The translations under genes and the position numbers were made by a program. Below, piece after piece: positions 27,865-37,682 of a DNA stretch of 64,000 nucleotides. How positions within the stretch are numbered: the stretch's first letter is position 1; every line of letters begins with the position of its first letter. Origin of the DNA: Cellulophaga sp. BC115SP (GTDB lineage: Bacteria; Bacteroidota; Bacteroidia; Cytophagales; Spirosomataceae); the NCBI RefSeq assembly GCF_009905545.1, contig NZ_JAAALB010000004.1, positions 124,001-188,000 of the forward strand, read 5' to 3'. The notes under the pieces are model-generated. The model did no database searches. It was not told where the DNA came from and saw nothing but the letters and a program-made list of their open reading frames with translations.

Positions 27865-28854
27865 ATGACAAAGATCATTGCAGCAATTACAGGCGTTCAG
27901 GGGTACGTGCCAGAGGAAGTTTTAACAAACGCCGACTTAGCAAAAATTGTTGATACCACTGATGAATGGATAATCTCCCGTACAGGTATTAAAGAACGTC
28001 GTATCTTGCGTGGAGAAGGTCAAGGTACTTCGGTCATGGGAGCTGAAGCTGTAAGGAAACTATTGGAAAAAACCAATACAAAACCTGAAGAGGTAGATTT
28101 GTTAATTTGCGCTACAGTAACTCCTGATCATTTTTTCCCATCAACAGCCAATTTGATTTGCGATAAAGTAGGCATTTCTTTTAATGCTTCCTATGACATT
28201 GCAGCTGCTTGCTCAGGCTTTTTGAATGCCTTGGTAACTGGTGCCATGTTTATCGAATCAGGTCGCTATAAGAAAGTAGTTGTAGTAGGTGCCGATAAAA
28301 TGTCAGCTATTGTTGATTATACAGATCGCTCTACTTGCGTGTTGTTTGGCGATGGCGCTGGTGCTGTATTGCTTGAGCCTAGCTCAGATGGCTTAGGTCT
28401 TCAAGATTTTATCTTAAAATCAGATGGCTCAGGTGCTAATCACTTGATTCAGAAAGGAGGAGGAAGTGCATATCCTCCAACGCACGAAACAATTGACAAT
28501 AAGTGGCATCATATCCATCAAGAAGGACAAGCTGTATTTAAGTTTGCCGTAACTCGTATGGCAGACGTTTCGGCTGAAATCATGGAGCGTAATAATCTTT
28601 CGGGCGATGATGTTGCCTTTTTGGTACCGCATCAAGCTAACAAAAGAATTATTGACGCAACTGCCAACCGAATGGGCGTTGGTCCTGAGAAAGTAATGCT
28701 CAATATCCATAAGTACGGAAATACCACTGCAGCTACCATTCCATTGTGTTTGTGGGACTACGAAAGTCAACTTAAAAAAGGGGATAATCTTATTCTTGCC
28801 GCATTTGGTGGAGGCTTTACTTGGGGGAGTGTTTACCTCAAATGGGCGTACTAA
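27865..28854 (+). CDS. fabH: 3-oxoacyl-ACP synthase III (KAS III)
   Basis: Condenses acetyl-CoA (or a branched primer) with malonyl-ACP to start fatty-acid synthesis. The GTG at 27784 is in frame, but its extra 27 residues are not FabH-like; the ATG at 27865 ([20 protein letters not shown]) gives a normal 329-residue enzyme. The catalytic triad is visible: Cys near residue 116 (DIAAACSGF), His in VPHQANKRI, and Asn in [12 protein letters not shown]. The C-terminal [12 protein letters not shown] is also standard. In an operon with plsX. Confidence 0.97.
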   Translation: MTKIIAAITGVQGYVPEEVLTNADLAKIVDTTDEWIISRTGIKERRILRGEGQGTSVMGAEAVRKLLEKTNTKPEEVDLLICATVTPDHFFPSTANLICDKVGISFNASYDIAAACSGFLNALVTGAMFIESGRYKKVVVVGADKMSAIVDYTDRSTCVLFGDGAGAVLLEPSSDGLGLQDFILKSDGSGANHLIQKGGGSAYPPTHETIDNKWHHIHQEGQAVFKFAVTRMADVSAEIMERNNLSGDDVAFLVPHQANKRIIDATANRMGVGPEKVMLNIHKYGNTTAATIPLCLWDYESQLKKGDNLILAAFGGGFTWGSVYLKWAY

Positions 28855-28943
28855 AGTATCAAAACAGTAAATTTCCTAGCTAAATTTCATTAAACTGGGT
28901 AGTTTACTGTTTTTTTTTGTGCTAAGTTCAGAGAACATTTTTG

Positions 28944-28951
28944 TAATTTTG
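28944..28951 (+). promoter_or_regulatory. Candidate efp -7 element
   Basis: TAATTTTG followed by CAC is an exact TAnnTTTG match about 98 bases upstream of the efp start; the -33 box is weak. Confidence 0.5.
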
Positions 28952-29048
28952 CACATTCAAATTTTTGTAATTATCAAATTTGTAACTATTTAGTGTTCAG
29001 AAAGCAAAATTGCTTATGCTATTTCTTGTTTTCTAAATAATTGAAAAA

Positions 29049-29612
29049 ATGGCAACTACTGCAGACATCAGAAACGGACTAGTAATCAAATTTAACAACG
29101 ATCTTTTTTCAGTTGTTGAGTTTTTACACGTAAAGCCAGGCAAAGGCCCTGCTTTTGTAAGAACAAAATTGAAATCATTGACTTCAGGAAAGGTAATCGA
29201 TAACACGTTCAACTCAGGGGTAGCGATTTTCCCAGTACGTGTAGAGCGTCGTTCTTTCCAATACTTGTATGAAGAAGAATTTGGTTATACTTTCATGGAT
29301 AACGAAAACTTCGAGCAAGTTACATTGAACAAAGAAATGGTAGAAGCTGCTGACCTTATGAAAGAAGGCCAAGTGGTTGAAATCTTAATCAATGCAGAAA
29401 CAGAGCAACCTATTTCTTGCGAAATGCCTCTATTTGTGGAGCTTGTAGTTACTTATACCGAACCAGGTATCAAAGGTGACACAGCCAACTCTCCTAAAAA
29501 ACCTGCTACTGTTGAAACTGGTGCAACGATTACTGTACCATTATTCATCCAAAACGATGAGAAAATCAAGGTAGATACTCGTACTTACGAATATGTAGAA
29601 CGAGTAAAATAA
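29049..29612 (+). CDS. efp: Translation elongation factor P
   Basis: Rescues ribosomes stalled at polyproline sequences. The 187-residue protein has the three-domain EF-P layout: an N-terminal KOW-like domain with the loop HVKPGKGPAFVRTKL and the modifiable Lys32 in PGKG, a central OB domain (NEEFGYTFMDNENFEQ region), and a C-terminal OB domain with the EF-P signature ATVETGATITVPLFIQNDEKIKVDTRTYEYVERVK. Which modification enzyme is used cannot be told from this window. accB follows after a 223-base gap. Confidence 0.97.
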   Translation: MATTADIRNGLVIKFNNDLFSVVEFLHVKPGKGPAFVRTKLKSLTSGKVIDNTFNSGVAIFPVRVERRSFQYLYEEEFGYTFMDNENFEQVTLNKEMVEAADLMKEGQVVEILINAETEQPISCEMPLFVELVVTYTEPGIKGDTANSPKKPATVETGATITVPLFIQNDEKIKVDTRTYEYVERVK

Positions 29613-29835
29613 TACCCCGCGATAAGTGATTGATTTTCAATAAAGTTTTACCCCTCAAGATTTTACTGGCTCAACTAAAAATACTTATATTTACTGTATC
29701 TTTAGTCCTGAATTTATAGGACACTGTCCTTTTTCGGCCTTAATTTTTGTGAGAGGTATTCTTGAAAACAATAACTTATCTGAAATTCCCTTATACGTAA
29801 AATTTATCAATTAGACATTGTAACACCAACCTCCA

Positions 29836-30303
29836 ATGGAAAATAAAGAAATCCAAAAGCTATTAGATTTTATTGCTCAATCAACTCTTGATGAGGTAAA
29901 CATCGAAACTTCTGAGTTGAAACTTTCAGTAAAGCGTTATGGTCAAGCGCCAGTGGTACAACAAGTGGTAGCAACTCCAGCACCAGTAGTAGCAGCGGCT
30001 CCAGTTGCAGCTCCAGCGGCGGCGGCTCCAGCTGCTCCTGCAGCGGCCCCAGTGGCAGCATCTAACCGTGTGACTATCAAGTCTCCAATGATTGGTACAT
30101 TCTACCGTTCTTCTAGCCCAGATTCTCCATCATTCGTTGAAATTGGTTCAGAAGTGACAAAAGGTAAGCCAGTTTGTATCATCGAAGCCATGAAATTGTT
30201 TAATGAAATCGAATCAGAAGTATCTGGTCGTATCGTTGAAGTATTGGTAGAGAACGCAACGCCAGTTGAGTTTGACCAACCTCTTTTCGTAGTTGAACAA
30301 TAA
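29836..30303 (+). CDS. accB: Biotin carboxyl carrier protein of acetyl-CoA carboxylase
   Basis: Carries CO2 on biotin between AccC and the carboxyltransferase. The 155-residue protein has an N-terminal helical segment (about 1-35), a flexible Ala/Pro/Val-rich linker (about 40-76), and a C-terminal biotinyl domain with the EAMKLFNEI motif, the biotin acceptor being Lys120. Directly followed by accC on the same strand (137-base gap), the usual bacterial pair. Confidence 0.97.
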   Translation: MENKEIQKLLDFIAQSTLDEVNIETSELKLSVKRYGQAPVVQQVVATPAPVVAAAPVAAPAAAAPAAPAAAPVAASNRVTIKSPMIGTFYRSSSPDSPSFVEIGSEVTKGKPVCIIEAMKLFNEIESEVSGRIVEVLVENATPVEFDQPLFVVEQ

Positions 30304-30440
30304 GCCAACCATATTGAATTACCCCATCTATTTGGTTTTATTTTTCAATAAGTCAAAAACTCCCTTGTCGATTAGTGAGTTATTGTTACAATAACTCATC
30401 GATAAAGATGTTTAGTTGAGTTTATAACTAAAGCTAAAGA

Positions 30441-31784
30441 ATGTTTAAGAAAATACTTATCGCCAACAGAGGTGAAATTGCCCTCCGTATCATTAGAACA
30501 TGTAAGGAAATGGGCATCAAAACGGTAGCGATTTATTCTACTGCTGACCGTGAAAGCCTTCACGTAAAATTTGCTGACGAAGCTGTGTGTATTGGCCCAC
30601 CGCCAAGCCGTCAGTCGTATTTGAACATCCCTGCGATTATTTCAGCTGCCGAAGTTACTGGCGCAGATGCAATCCACCCAGGGTATGGTTTCTTGTCAGA
30701 AAATGCTGAGTTCTCTCGTATTTGTTCTGAATATGGTATCAAATTTATTGGTGCTACTGCCGAACAAATCAATTTGATGGGTGACAAAGCTACAGCAAAA
30801 GCTACTATGAAAATCGCTGGCGTACCTGTAATTCCAGGTTCGGAAGGCTTGATTGATACGGTAGAAGATGCTAAGCGTATTGCAAAAGATATTGTTTACC
30901 CAGTTATCATCAAAGCTACGGCTGGTGGTGGTGGTCGTGGTATGCGTATCATCCGTCATGAAGACGAGTTTGAAAAGCTTTGGAATGACGCTAAAATGGA
31001 AGCTGCCAATGCTTTCGGTAACGATGGTATCTACATGGAAAAATATGTAGAAGAACCACGTCACATCGAAATTCAGGTAGTAGGCGACCAATTTGGTAAA
31101 GTATGTCACCTTTCAGAACGTGATTGCTCTATCCAACGTCGTCACCAAAAACTTTGTGAAGAAACTCCTTCTCCAGCGCTTACGCCAGAACTTCGTGAGA
31201 AAATGGGTGAAGCTGCCATCAAAGGTGCTTCAGCTATTAAATACGAAGGAGCGGGTACTGTTGAGTTCTTGGTGGATAAGCATGGCGATTTCTACTTCAT
31301 GGAAATGAATACTCGTATCCAAGTAGAACACCCAATCACTGAAGAAGTAACTGACTTTGACCTTATCAAAGAACAAATTAAAGTTGCTGCTGGTGTAGCC
31401 ATTTCTGGACAAAACTATACGCCAAAATTGTATGCACTAGAGTGTCGTATCAATGCTGAAGATCCAGCAAACGGCTTCCGCCCATCGCCAGGTAAAATTA
31501 CTAATTTACACTTACCAGGTGGTCACGGAGTACGTATCGACAGCCATGTGTATGCAGGCTATACAATTCCACCAAACTATGACTCAATGATTGCGAAAGT
31601 AATCGTTTCAGGTCAGAGCCGTGAAGAAGTATTGTTGCGTATGAAGCGTGCTTTGCAAGAGTTCGTAATCGATGGTATCAAAACTACGATTCCATTCCAC
31701 ATTAAATTGATGGATGACGAACGCTTCAAATCAGGTCAATTTACAACTGCTTTTATGGAGAATTTTGATTTGAAAAGCTTGTAG
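30441..31784 (+). CDS. accC: Acetyl-CoA carboxylase biotin carboxylase subunit
   Basis: ATP-dependent carboxylation of biotin on AccB, the committed step of fatty-acid synthesis. The 447-residue protein shows the N-terminal [25 protein letters not shown], the YLNIPAII and [11 protein letters not shown] motifs, the ATP-grasp glycine loop [15 protein letters not shown], the catalytic [15 protein letters not shown] and [19 protein letters not shown] blocks, and the C-terminal [10 protein letters not shown]. Normal length. A bidirectional terminator separates it from the convergent response-regulator gene. Confidence 0.98.
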   Translation: MFKKILIANRGEIALRIIRTCKEMGIKTVAIYSTADRESLHVKFADEAVCIGPPPSRQSYLNIPAIISAAEVTGADAIHPGYGFLSENAEFSRICSEYGIKFIGATAEQINLMGDKATAKATMKIAGVPVIPGSEGLIDTVEDAKRIAKDIVYPVIIKATAGGGGRGMRIIRHEDEFEKLWNDAKMEAANAFGNDGIYMEKYVEEPRHIEIQVVGDQFGKVCHLSERDCSIQRRHQKLCEETPSPALTPELREKMGEAAIKGASAIKYEGAGTVEFLVDKHGDFYFMEMNTRIQVEHPITEEVTDFDLIKEQIKVAAGVAISGQNYTPKLYALECRINAEDPANGFRPSPGKITNLHLPGGHGVRIDSHVYAGYTIPPNYDSMIAKVIVSGQSREEVLLRMKRALQEFVIDGIKTTIPFHIKLMDDERFKSGQFTTAFMENFDLKSL

Positions 31785-31806
31785 TAATACAACAAAATAG
31801 AATAAT

Positions 31807-31842
31807 AAAAAGGGGCTTTGCATTAGCAAAAGCCCCTTTTTT
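31807..31842. terminator. Bidirectional terminator after accC
   Basis: A stem built from AAAAAGGGGCTTTG (31807-31820) and CAAAAGCCCCTTTTTT (31827-31842) with one bulge, T run on the plus side and A run on the other. It lies between convergent accC and the LytTR gene. Confidence 0.88.
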
Positions 31843-32560
31843 ATGAACCAGATTTTTCTTCAAAAAGTTTTTCGATTGTTTCACGATAAGATACGCCTAA
31901 AGGAATTTTTAACTTATCTAAAATCACATGTCTCGACGAAATTCCTGTTACTTTGAATCTTGGAACAAGATATGATTTGTGAACACGAATAAAATTAAGC
32001 GGTTGGAGCTTAATTTGTAAATCAGAGATAGACTCACTAATCAATACAGGTTTTTCTTTGCTAAAAACCCTTGTATAGGCTCCTAATGCTTCGATATATT
32101 GAATGTCATTCACAAAGAATTTTAAGGACTCTCTCCCTGCTTTTAAGAAGATAATTTGTTCTTCCTGAACAACAGGCTTTTGTGAAGCTTTATTCTTGAT
32201 ATTGATATTGTCAATTGCTCGATTAACAGCTTTTAAGAATCGCTCAAAACTAAAGGGTTTGAGTAGATAATCTGTTACTCCTACATCGAATGCTTCCATA
32301 GAATAGTCGGAGTGGCTAGTAGTAAGAATAATTTGCGGAGGTGCTTCGAGCGTTTTGATTAAATCTAGTCCAGAAATTTCAGGCATTTCAACATCAGAAA
32401 ATAGAATATCGACCTTTCCTTGATGCAATAAAGGAATGGCTTCAATGGGATTACTAAAAACCTGAACGATTTCAAGATGTGGTAATCTTTTGATATTCGT
32501 TTCTAAAATTTTCTGAGCTATGTCATCGTCTTCTAAAATGACACATCGATAAATTGTCAT
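31841..32560 (-). CDS. LytTR family two-component response regulator
   Basis: Cytoplasmic DNA-binding response regulator of 239 residues. The receiver domain (about 1-120) has the acidic pair in VILEDDDIAQ, the phospho-acceptor Asp in DILFSDVEMP, the TTSHSDYSMEAF switch segment and the Lys of YLLKPFSFERF. The C-terminal LytTR domain (about 140-235) contains IQYIEALGAYTRVF and FIRVHKSYLVPRFKV. LytTR regulators in Bacteroidota usually pair with a 7TM histidine kinase (LytS/YehU type), but no kinase gene is adjacent, so the partner is unlinked. Confidence 0.93.
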   Translation of the reverse strand: MTIYRCVILEDDDIAQKILETNIKRLPHLEIVQVFSNPIEAIPLLHQGKVDILFSDVEMPEISGLDLIKTLEAPPQIILTTSHSDYSMEAFDVGVTDYLLKPFSFERFLKAVNRAIDNINIKNKASQKPVVQEEQIIFLKAGRESLKFFVNDIQYIEALGAYTRVFSKEKPVLISESISDLQIKLQPLNFIRVHKSYLVPRFKVTGISSRHVILDKLKIPLGVSYRETIEKLFEEKSGS

Positions 32561-33167
32561 GAATTAGGTGAATTATTCTGTTAAATTGGCTAAAAGATAT
32601 GGCGACTTCTAGAGTTTAACTTAGGAAGGTTGGGTTTATTCGACGAAAAGTTTCAAAAACTATTACCTAGAATGGTCTTTTACATCGCAACTTACGGGAT
32701 TTTTGTTAGAAAATAAAATATAGAAGACTAGAATTTAACAAAAATCCCAAGATATACTCAAGTTTTGAGCACATCTTGGGAAATGTATAGTTTTCAAAAA
32801 GTAAGAATTAAAAATTCTTTAACTTAGACGAATTACTGTATTAATGATAATGTTAATGTCGAGTACTTAAACGGATTGAAATTATTATAAACTACTTAAG
32901 CTACTTATTTGTCTCATTTGTAATTTCTTAGGCGGTCAGATATTTAAGGGTATTGAGTAAGGATGTAATTGCATTACAAAATTACATTTTAATATTGATG
33001 TTGAATATTGCCAAGAACTGATAGCTAACCAACACACAAATTATCCTATGAATTGATGAACTAATGTATCAATTGAAGCCTTATTATTTATGAACTGCAT
33101 GAATATCTTACGAACGTGCAGTGTTTTCATTTATAGATGGTAATTTTAGCCAATAAATCATTAACAC
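32561..33167. other. 607-base noncoding region with two overlapping inverted repeats
   Basis: No supported gene. It holds a perfect 13-bp inverted repeat (GGGATTTTTGTTA, 32696-32708, with its complement at 32736-32748) and a second hairpin (TCCCAAGAT, 32745-32753, with ATCTTGGGA, 32773-32781, plus an inner CTCAA/TTGAG stem). They share bases 32745-32748 and so exclude each other. The rest is AT-rich and featureless to my reading. Confidence 0.6.
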
Positions 33168-33542
33168 ATGAATAAGTTTTTTTTACAAATAGGAGCCATC
33201 TTGGCTGCATTATCTGTTGCACTTGGCGCATTTGGAGCACATGCATTTAAAGCTAGTTTAGAAGCGATTGGTAGGACAGAGACATTTGAGACAGCTGCTC
33301 GTTATCAAATGTATGGCGCCTTGGGATTGTTAGCTGTAGGAATATTGTCGGGAACATTCAAGCATGCTTTTGTAAGATATGCAGGCAATGCTTTGTTGGT
33401 AGGTACGATTATTTTTGCAGGAGCCTTATATATGATTTGTGCTACAGGAGTTACCATGTGGGGAGCGGTTGCGCCAATTGGAGGCACTTGCTTGATGGTA
33501 GGCTGGGTTCTATTAGCTTTCGGAATTACTAAAAGCAAGTAA
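33168..33542 (+). CDS. DUF423 family small membrane protein (YgdD/TMEM256-like)
   Basis: Integral membrane protein of 124 residues and unknown function. It has four hydrophobic segments and the family signature ALGAFGAHAFKASL near residue 20, followed by ETFETAARYQMYGALGLLAVG and, near the C-terminus, APIGGTCLMVGWVLLAFG. It stands alone, followed immediately by a MITE-like repeat. Confidence 0.92.
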   Translation: MNKFFLQIGAILAALSVALGAFGAHAFKASLEAIGRTETFETAARYQMYGALGLLAVGILSGTFKHAFVRYAGNALLVGTIIFAGALYMICATGVTMWGAVAPIGGTCLMVGWVLLAFGITKSK

Positions 33543-33549
33543 GCATATT

Positions 33550-33819
33550 CCTAATTTAGTGAATTGAGATTGAGTGAATGAGTGATTATTTTTAATTTGA
33601 TTTTTTCTTGTAGAGGCGCAATGTATTGCGTCTAAAGAGGTATCATTTTAAAATATAGTCATGAGTCATCCCAAATTTTAGAATTAAGTATATTCTCCAA
33701 CTTTTTATCAAAAAAAGCGGTCGAAAATTGTTTTTAGACTCAAAGTATTGCGTCTCTACTGCTAGGATAAGATTTTAAAATAATCACTCATTCACTCAAT
33801 TTCAACTCACTAAATTAGG
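33550..33819. mobile_element. MITE-like element, copy 1 (43-bp terminal inverted repeats)
   Basis: A 270-base noncoding element whose ends, 33550-33592 and 33777-33819, are 43-bp inverted repeats with only two mismatches (outermost bases CCTAATTTAGTGA). Inside are a GCGCAAT/ATTGCGTC hairpin near 33617-33633, an AAAGCGGTCGAAAA segment near 33715, and a second GTATTGCGTCT motif near 33745. Two more degenerate relatives occur at 49054-49271 and about 59901-60128. No transposase is encoded. It lies between convergent genes. No clear target-site duplication is seen. Confidence 0.72.
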
Positions 33820-33829
33820 TTTTTACCTT

Positions 33830-34852
33830 TTAATGAATCAGGACTTGTTCTAGGCTTGCCCAAACGATTTCGCCCATGGTTTTACATTTGAGAAATCTGT
33901 CTGATTGATACCATCTCGCTAGTTCTTTCTTGAGTGATTCGGTATTATCTACAGAAGCAATTTCATCTCTCGCCATTACCGACATCAGCTCGTACATTCG
34001 TTGTTGCTCTACCCTCAATCTTCCTGCAATGAGCGATCTCTCTTCAATTTGGTATTGCTGAACAGATTCCGAAGTCATGTATTTCATTCCAATTTCTACC
34101 AAAGGATAGTTTTGCTTGAAATACTGAGGCATATATACCGACCGTTTGCCTTCGTAGCTTTGTTGGTCAAAATCGATGGCTCGAATACGATAAAATACTT
34201 CTTCAAAATCGGGGGTAATATCAATAATAAAATTTGATGAATGCATATCGCCCAATAGCTTTACAAAACATCGTTCATTAAACTTCACAAACTCTTTGGC
34301 CAATCGACGGTAATTTACTTCTTCATAACTAGGTAATTGCTTAAAGAATAAATCTCCTGGAATACCAATAATATGTTCTTCTACGACTGTATCCTCGAAT
34401 GTCAGATAACTCATTCTATTGGGAGAAAGAAGGTGTTCTAGTTCCATTCCATATATCCGTGAAGAATCGGCTCGCTTGACATAAAAATAGTCAAAGTTAT
34501 CGTTCATCTTGTTGACAATTCTTATGCGAAATGGCTGAGTATTGCCATAAGTGCACAAATCAACCCTATCCACGTTAAGGTGTTTGATGACTTTCTCATC
34601 ACCATCAGTTCGTAAATCGGCATAGATTTTTTTTAACCCTTCATACACAAAATCAATATCACTGTGTGGATAAAAGACTGTTTGCCAAAACGTATCATTG
34701 CCAAACTTATCATACAGACTAATAGCATTTTCAAATCTCAATAAATCAGAATACTGTAAAGGCATGGTTATTTCACGCCCGTATTTAATTAAATATTTTC
34801 TGAGCTGGAGATTAATTTTGAATGGAAGTTTCTTTTTAGAAATAAGGGCCAT
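33830..34852 (-). CDS. Uncharacterised protein with kinase-fold (APH/LPS-kinase-like) motifs
   Basis: I do not recognise a named family. The 340-residue soluble protein shows a pattern suggestive of a eukaryotic-like/aminoglycoside-phosphotransferase fold: a beta strand with a candidate ATP-binding Lys126 in DYFYVKRADS, a following acidic helix (Glu137/Glu139), the catalytic-loop-like GDMHSSNFIID at 201-211 (Asp202, Asn207, compare HGDxHxxN), and a metal-binding-like AIDFDQ at 225-230. No signal peptide or TM segment is visible. It is encoded upstream of nothing obviously related (an MFS gene precedes it on the same strand, a MITE follows). A small-molecule or sugar/lipid kinase is a hypothesis only; the N-terminal ~100 residues are unexplained. 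Confidence 0.6.
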   Translation of the reverse strand: MALISKKKLPFKINLQLRKYLIKYGREITMPLQYSDLLRFENAISLYDKFGNDTFWQTVFYPHSDIDFVYEGLKKIYADLRTDGDEKVIKHLNVDRVDLCTYGNTQPFRIRIVNKMNDNFDYFYVKRADSSRIYGMELEHLLSPNRMSYLTFEDTVVEEHIIGIPGDLFFKQLPSYEEVNYRRLAKEFVKFNERCFVKLLGDMHSSNFIIDITPDFEEVFYRIRAIDFDQQSYEGKRSVYMPQYFKQNYPLVEIGMKYMTSESVQQYQIEERSLIAGRLRVEQQRMYELMSVMARDEIASVDNTESLKKELARWYQSDRFLKCKTMGEIVWASLEQVLIH

Positions 34853-34954
34853 ATTGCAAGATTTAGGCTGTAAACATCTTCTTTTTCAAGACTAAAATCA
34901 AGAGTTTTATTGGTAAAAGGTATAGGTGTCCAATAAATTTTATCTACGTTACAC

Positions 34955-36184
34955 CTAGTCGATAAAATCTAAATCCTTATCAAATGTTTCCTCAGACATA
35001 TAGGATGCCCAGAGAGCAGCGAAGTTACAAATACAACCGACAATCAAGGCTGCATAGATTAATCCCACATGACCCATTAAAAATTTAAAGCCTAATGTAA
35101 TAAGAATCAATGCCCCACGAACGAAATTTGGTACTGTCGTAGTGACTGTTGCACGAATATTAGTGCCAAACTGCTCTGATGCCATGGTGATAAATACCGC
35201 CCAATATCCTCCTGAAAAGCCCAACGCAAAACATAGGAAATAAAAAATCGTAGTACTTAGTCCATGAACTAAGAGATATATACCCATCAGAATAATACTA
35301 GAGCCTACAAACCAGTAGATCGTCTTTTTACGACTTTGTAAAAATTGACTTACGAGTCCGCTTAAAAAATCACCAGATGAGAGCCCTGCATAACATAAAA
35401 TTACAACAGTGCCTGCTTTAATTTCACCCTGTACGCCAATCGCCTTACTGAGTTCAGGTGCTACCAGTACAAGAATACCCACTGTGTACCAAACAGGAAG
35501 TCCTATCAAAATACAATAGATATATCTTTTGAGTTTATTTGAATCGGTGAATAGACTAAGAAAATTGCCTTTGGGGGCACTTTTTTCGATGTTTTGAAAT
35601 AATGATGACTCCATGGTGCCAATACGCAATAGCAATAATGCTAAACCCATAGCGCCACCAATATAATAAGTCATACGCCACCATTCTGGGTCGGTACTCA
35701 AGCTTGCTATATAGGCGGCTGTTACGGCTCCTAATGCCCCTGTGCCTGCAATGAATAAGGCACCGTATCCTCGTTTTTCTTTTGGTAAAGATTCATTTAC
35801 TAAGGTTACCCCAGCACCTAATTCTCCTGCAAGACCAATACCTGCCAAAAATCTTAGAATAGCATATACTGTCAAATCTTGTACCATTCCATTGAAAGCA
35901 TTGGCTAGGGAATACAACAAAATAGAACCAAATAAGACAGATTTGCGTCCACGCTTGTCACCCAAAATTCCCCAGATAAGTCCACCCAAAAGCATACCTG
36001 CCATCTGTATATTAAGTAGGCGAAGACCTTCTGATAGTTGTCCGTCTTTATCAAGTCCGAGACTTGCCAAACTAGCATTACGAATTACTCCAAAGAGAAT
36101 GAGATCGTACACATCCACAAAATAGCCTAAAGAAGCTACAAGGATTAACAGTTTGGCATTTTTAGAAATAGTAGTTTCCTGCAT
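34955..36184 (-). CDS. MFS transporter (metabolite:H+ symporter-like)
   Basis: Major-facilitator inner-membrane transporter of 409 residues with 12 predicted TM segments. The first helix carries SLGYFVDVYDLILFGVI, an acidic-residue pattern seen in the sugar-acid/metabolite:H+ symporter branch. The loop 2-3 motif A is GDKRGRKSVL, and a second partial motif A lies in the second half near LQSRKKTIYW. Substrate unknown. It follows rodA on the same strand, but a terminator lies between them, so it is likely a separate transcript. Confidence 0.87.
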   Translation of the reverse strand: MQETTISKNAKLLILVASLGYFVDVYDLILFGVIRNASLASLGLDKDGQLSEGLRLLNIQMAGMLLGGLIWGILGDKRGRKSVLFGSILLYSLANAFNGMVQDLTVYAILRFLAGIGLAGELGAGVTLVNESLPKEKRGYGALFIAGTGALGAVTAAYIASLSTDPEWWRMTYYIGGAMGLALLLLRIGTMESSLFQNIEKSAPKGNFLSLFTDSNKLKRYIYCILIGLPVWYTVGILVLVAPELSKAIGVQGEIKAGTVVILCYAGLSSGDFLSGLVSQFLQSRKKTIYWFVGSSIILMGIYLLVHGLSTTIFYFLCFALGFSGGYWAVFITMASEQFGTNIRATVTTTVPNFVRGALILITLGFKFLMGHVGLIYAALIVGCICNFAALWASYMSEETFDKDLDFID

Positions 36185-36248
36185 AGAGATAGGTTTTATG
36201 TAAAGGAAAGATTCATTCCGAAAATAAGAATTTTAATAGTCTATAACA

Positions 36249-36286
36249 AAAAAACTACCGATTATCTAGATAATCGGTAGTTTTTG
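36249..36286. terminator. Palindromic terminator between rodA and the MFS gene
   Basis: A near-continuous palindrome centred on TCTAGA with arms AAAAACTACCGATTATC and its complement, flanked by A and T runs. It can end the minus-strand rodA transcript. Confidence 0.85.
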
Positions 36287-36300
36287 TATGAAGTGCTATT

Positions 36301-37590
36301 TTACCATCTTGAAAGCATTTGCGAACGATGGGCGTCTAATTTTAGAAAAATAAATAGTAAAATAGAAAACGACCAAAGTGAAGAGCCTCCATAACTAAAA
36401 AATGGAAGCGGAATCCCAATTACTGGCATCAAACCGATAGTCATTCCGATGTTGACGAGAAAGTGGAAAAATATGATGGAGACGACCCCATAGCCGTAGA
36501 CTCGCGCAAATCGGGATTTCTGTCGGTCTGCGAGATAAATAAGCCGTAGCATCAAGCCAATAAATAAACCGACCACAGTTAAGCTTCCTGCAAAACCAAA
36601 CTCTTCGCCGACAGTACAGAAAATAAAGTCGGTACTTTGTTCGGGTACAAAGTCAAACTTAGTTTGTGTTCCCTGCAAATATCCTTTACCAAGCAACCCA
36701 CCCGAGCCAATCGCAATTTTGGCCTGACGAACATTATAACCTGTTTTTTTACGGTCAAAATCAGGATCAACTAATACTCGAATACGATTACGCTGGTGTT
36801 CTTTTAGTACATTATTAATAGCCCAATCTACACCTGTCACAAACAAACCCATACAGAAGGCAACACCTAAAATGGCTAAAATATTTTTGGTTTTGCGTTC
36901 ATAACGAGGCATTGCCCAAACGACCAAAGCAGATACTACAGCCAAGCCGATATAAATCTGCCATTCTTCAAAAATAAGAGATAAAATAAATAAGGTTACT
37001 ACCGCCAAGAAAATAGCAGGATACATGCCTGGAAGTCCTTCACGATACAATAGAATCAAAAATGAAGCAAAAACCAAAGCAACACCAGTTTCGTTAGATG
37101 CTAGAATCAAGATTGGAGGAATCGCAATGATGATTGCCACATTGAGCTGGTCCTTGAATCTGGATAGATTGGTTAGTGGCGTACTCAAATATTTTGCCAG
37201 TGCCAGACAGGTTGCCATCTTGGAGAACTCGGCGGGCTGTAACTGAAAAGAACCAATTCTAAACCAAGAGTGTGAGCCTTTTACTTCTGTTCCTACTACA
37301 AGCACTGCCAACAACATAAATAGGAAAAATCCATAAATAGGAAAAGCAAAAGTATCGTAAAAACGATGGTCGATTACTAAAATTGCAATAATGAGCAAAA
37401 CGGTTGTTCCAATCCAAATAAGTTGTTTACCTGAATTGGTATCAAAGAAACCGTCATCAAAAATCCAAATTGGGTGCTCAGGATTATAAATTGCAGCATA
37501 AATATTGAGCCAGCCAGCCACAACACAAAGTATATATATTAATACGGTCACCCAGTCGAGGTTTCGCGATATTTGTTCTTCTCTTTTCAA
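36301..37590 (-). CDS. rodA: Rod-shape-determining protein RodA (SEDS glycosyltransferase)
   Basis: Polytopic inner-membrane peptidoglycan polymerase that works with PBP2 in cell elongation. The 429-residue protein has about ten TM segments and SEDS hallmarks: GSHSWFRIGSFQLQPAEFSK (with the conserved acidic region), RNRIRVLVDPDFDRKKTGYNVRQAKIAIGSGGLLGKGYLQGTQ-type loop, PEQSTDFIFCTVGEEFGFAG and the C-terminal MPVIGIPLPFFSYGGSS. The start is TTG: an in-frame TGA lies nine codons upstream and no ATG intervenes. Encoded 92 bases after mrdA on the same strand. Confidence 0.96.
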   Translation of the reverse strand: MKREEQISRNLDWVTVLIYILCVVAGWLNIYAAIYNPEHPIWIFDDGFFDTNSGKQLIWIGTTVLLIIAILVIDHRFYDTFAFPIYGFFLFMLLAVLVVGTEVKGSHSWFRIGSFQLQPAEFSKMATCLALAKYLSTPLTNLSRFKDQLNVAIIIAIPPILILASNETGVALVFASFLILLYREGLPGMYPAIFLAVVTLFILSLIFEEWQIYIGLAVVSALVVWAMPRYERKTKNILAILGVAFCMGLFVTGVDWAINNVLKEHQRNRIRVLVDPDFDRKKTGYNVRQAKIAIGSGGLLGKGYLQGTQTKFDFVPEQSTDFIFCTVGEEFGFAGSLTVVGLFIGLMLRLIYLADRQKSRFARVYGYGVVSIIFFHFLVNIGMTIGLMPVIGIPLPFFSYGGSSLWSFSILLFIFLKLDAHRSQMLSRW

Positions 37591-37682
37591 GGTCTTATTC
37601 TTAGAAATGCTAAATCAATTTGTTTGGTACACTTGAGTAAAGGCTTGAAATCTTTCTTACTATCCTAATTACTCATTAAATC

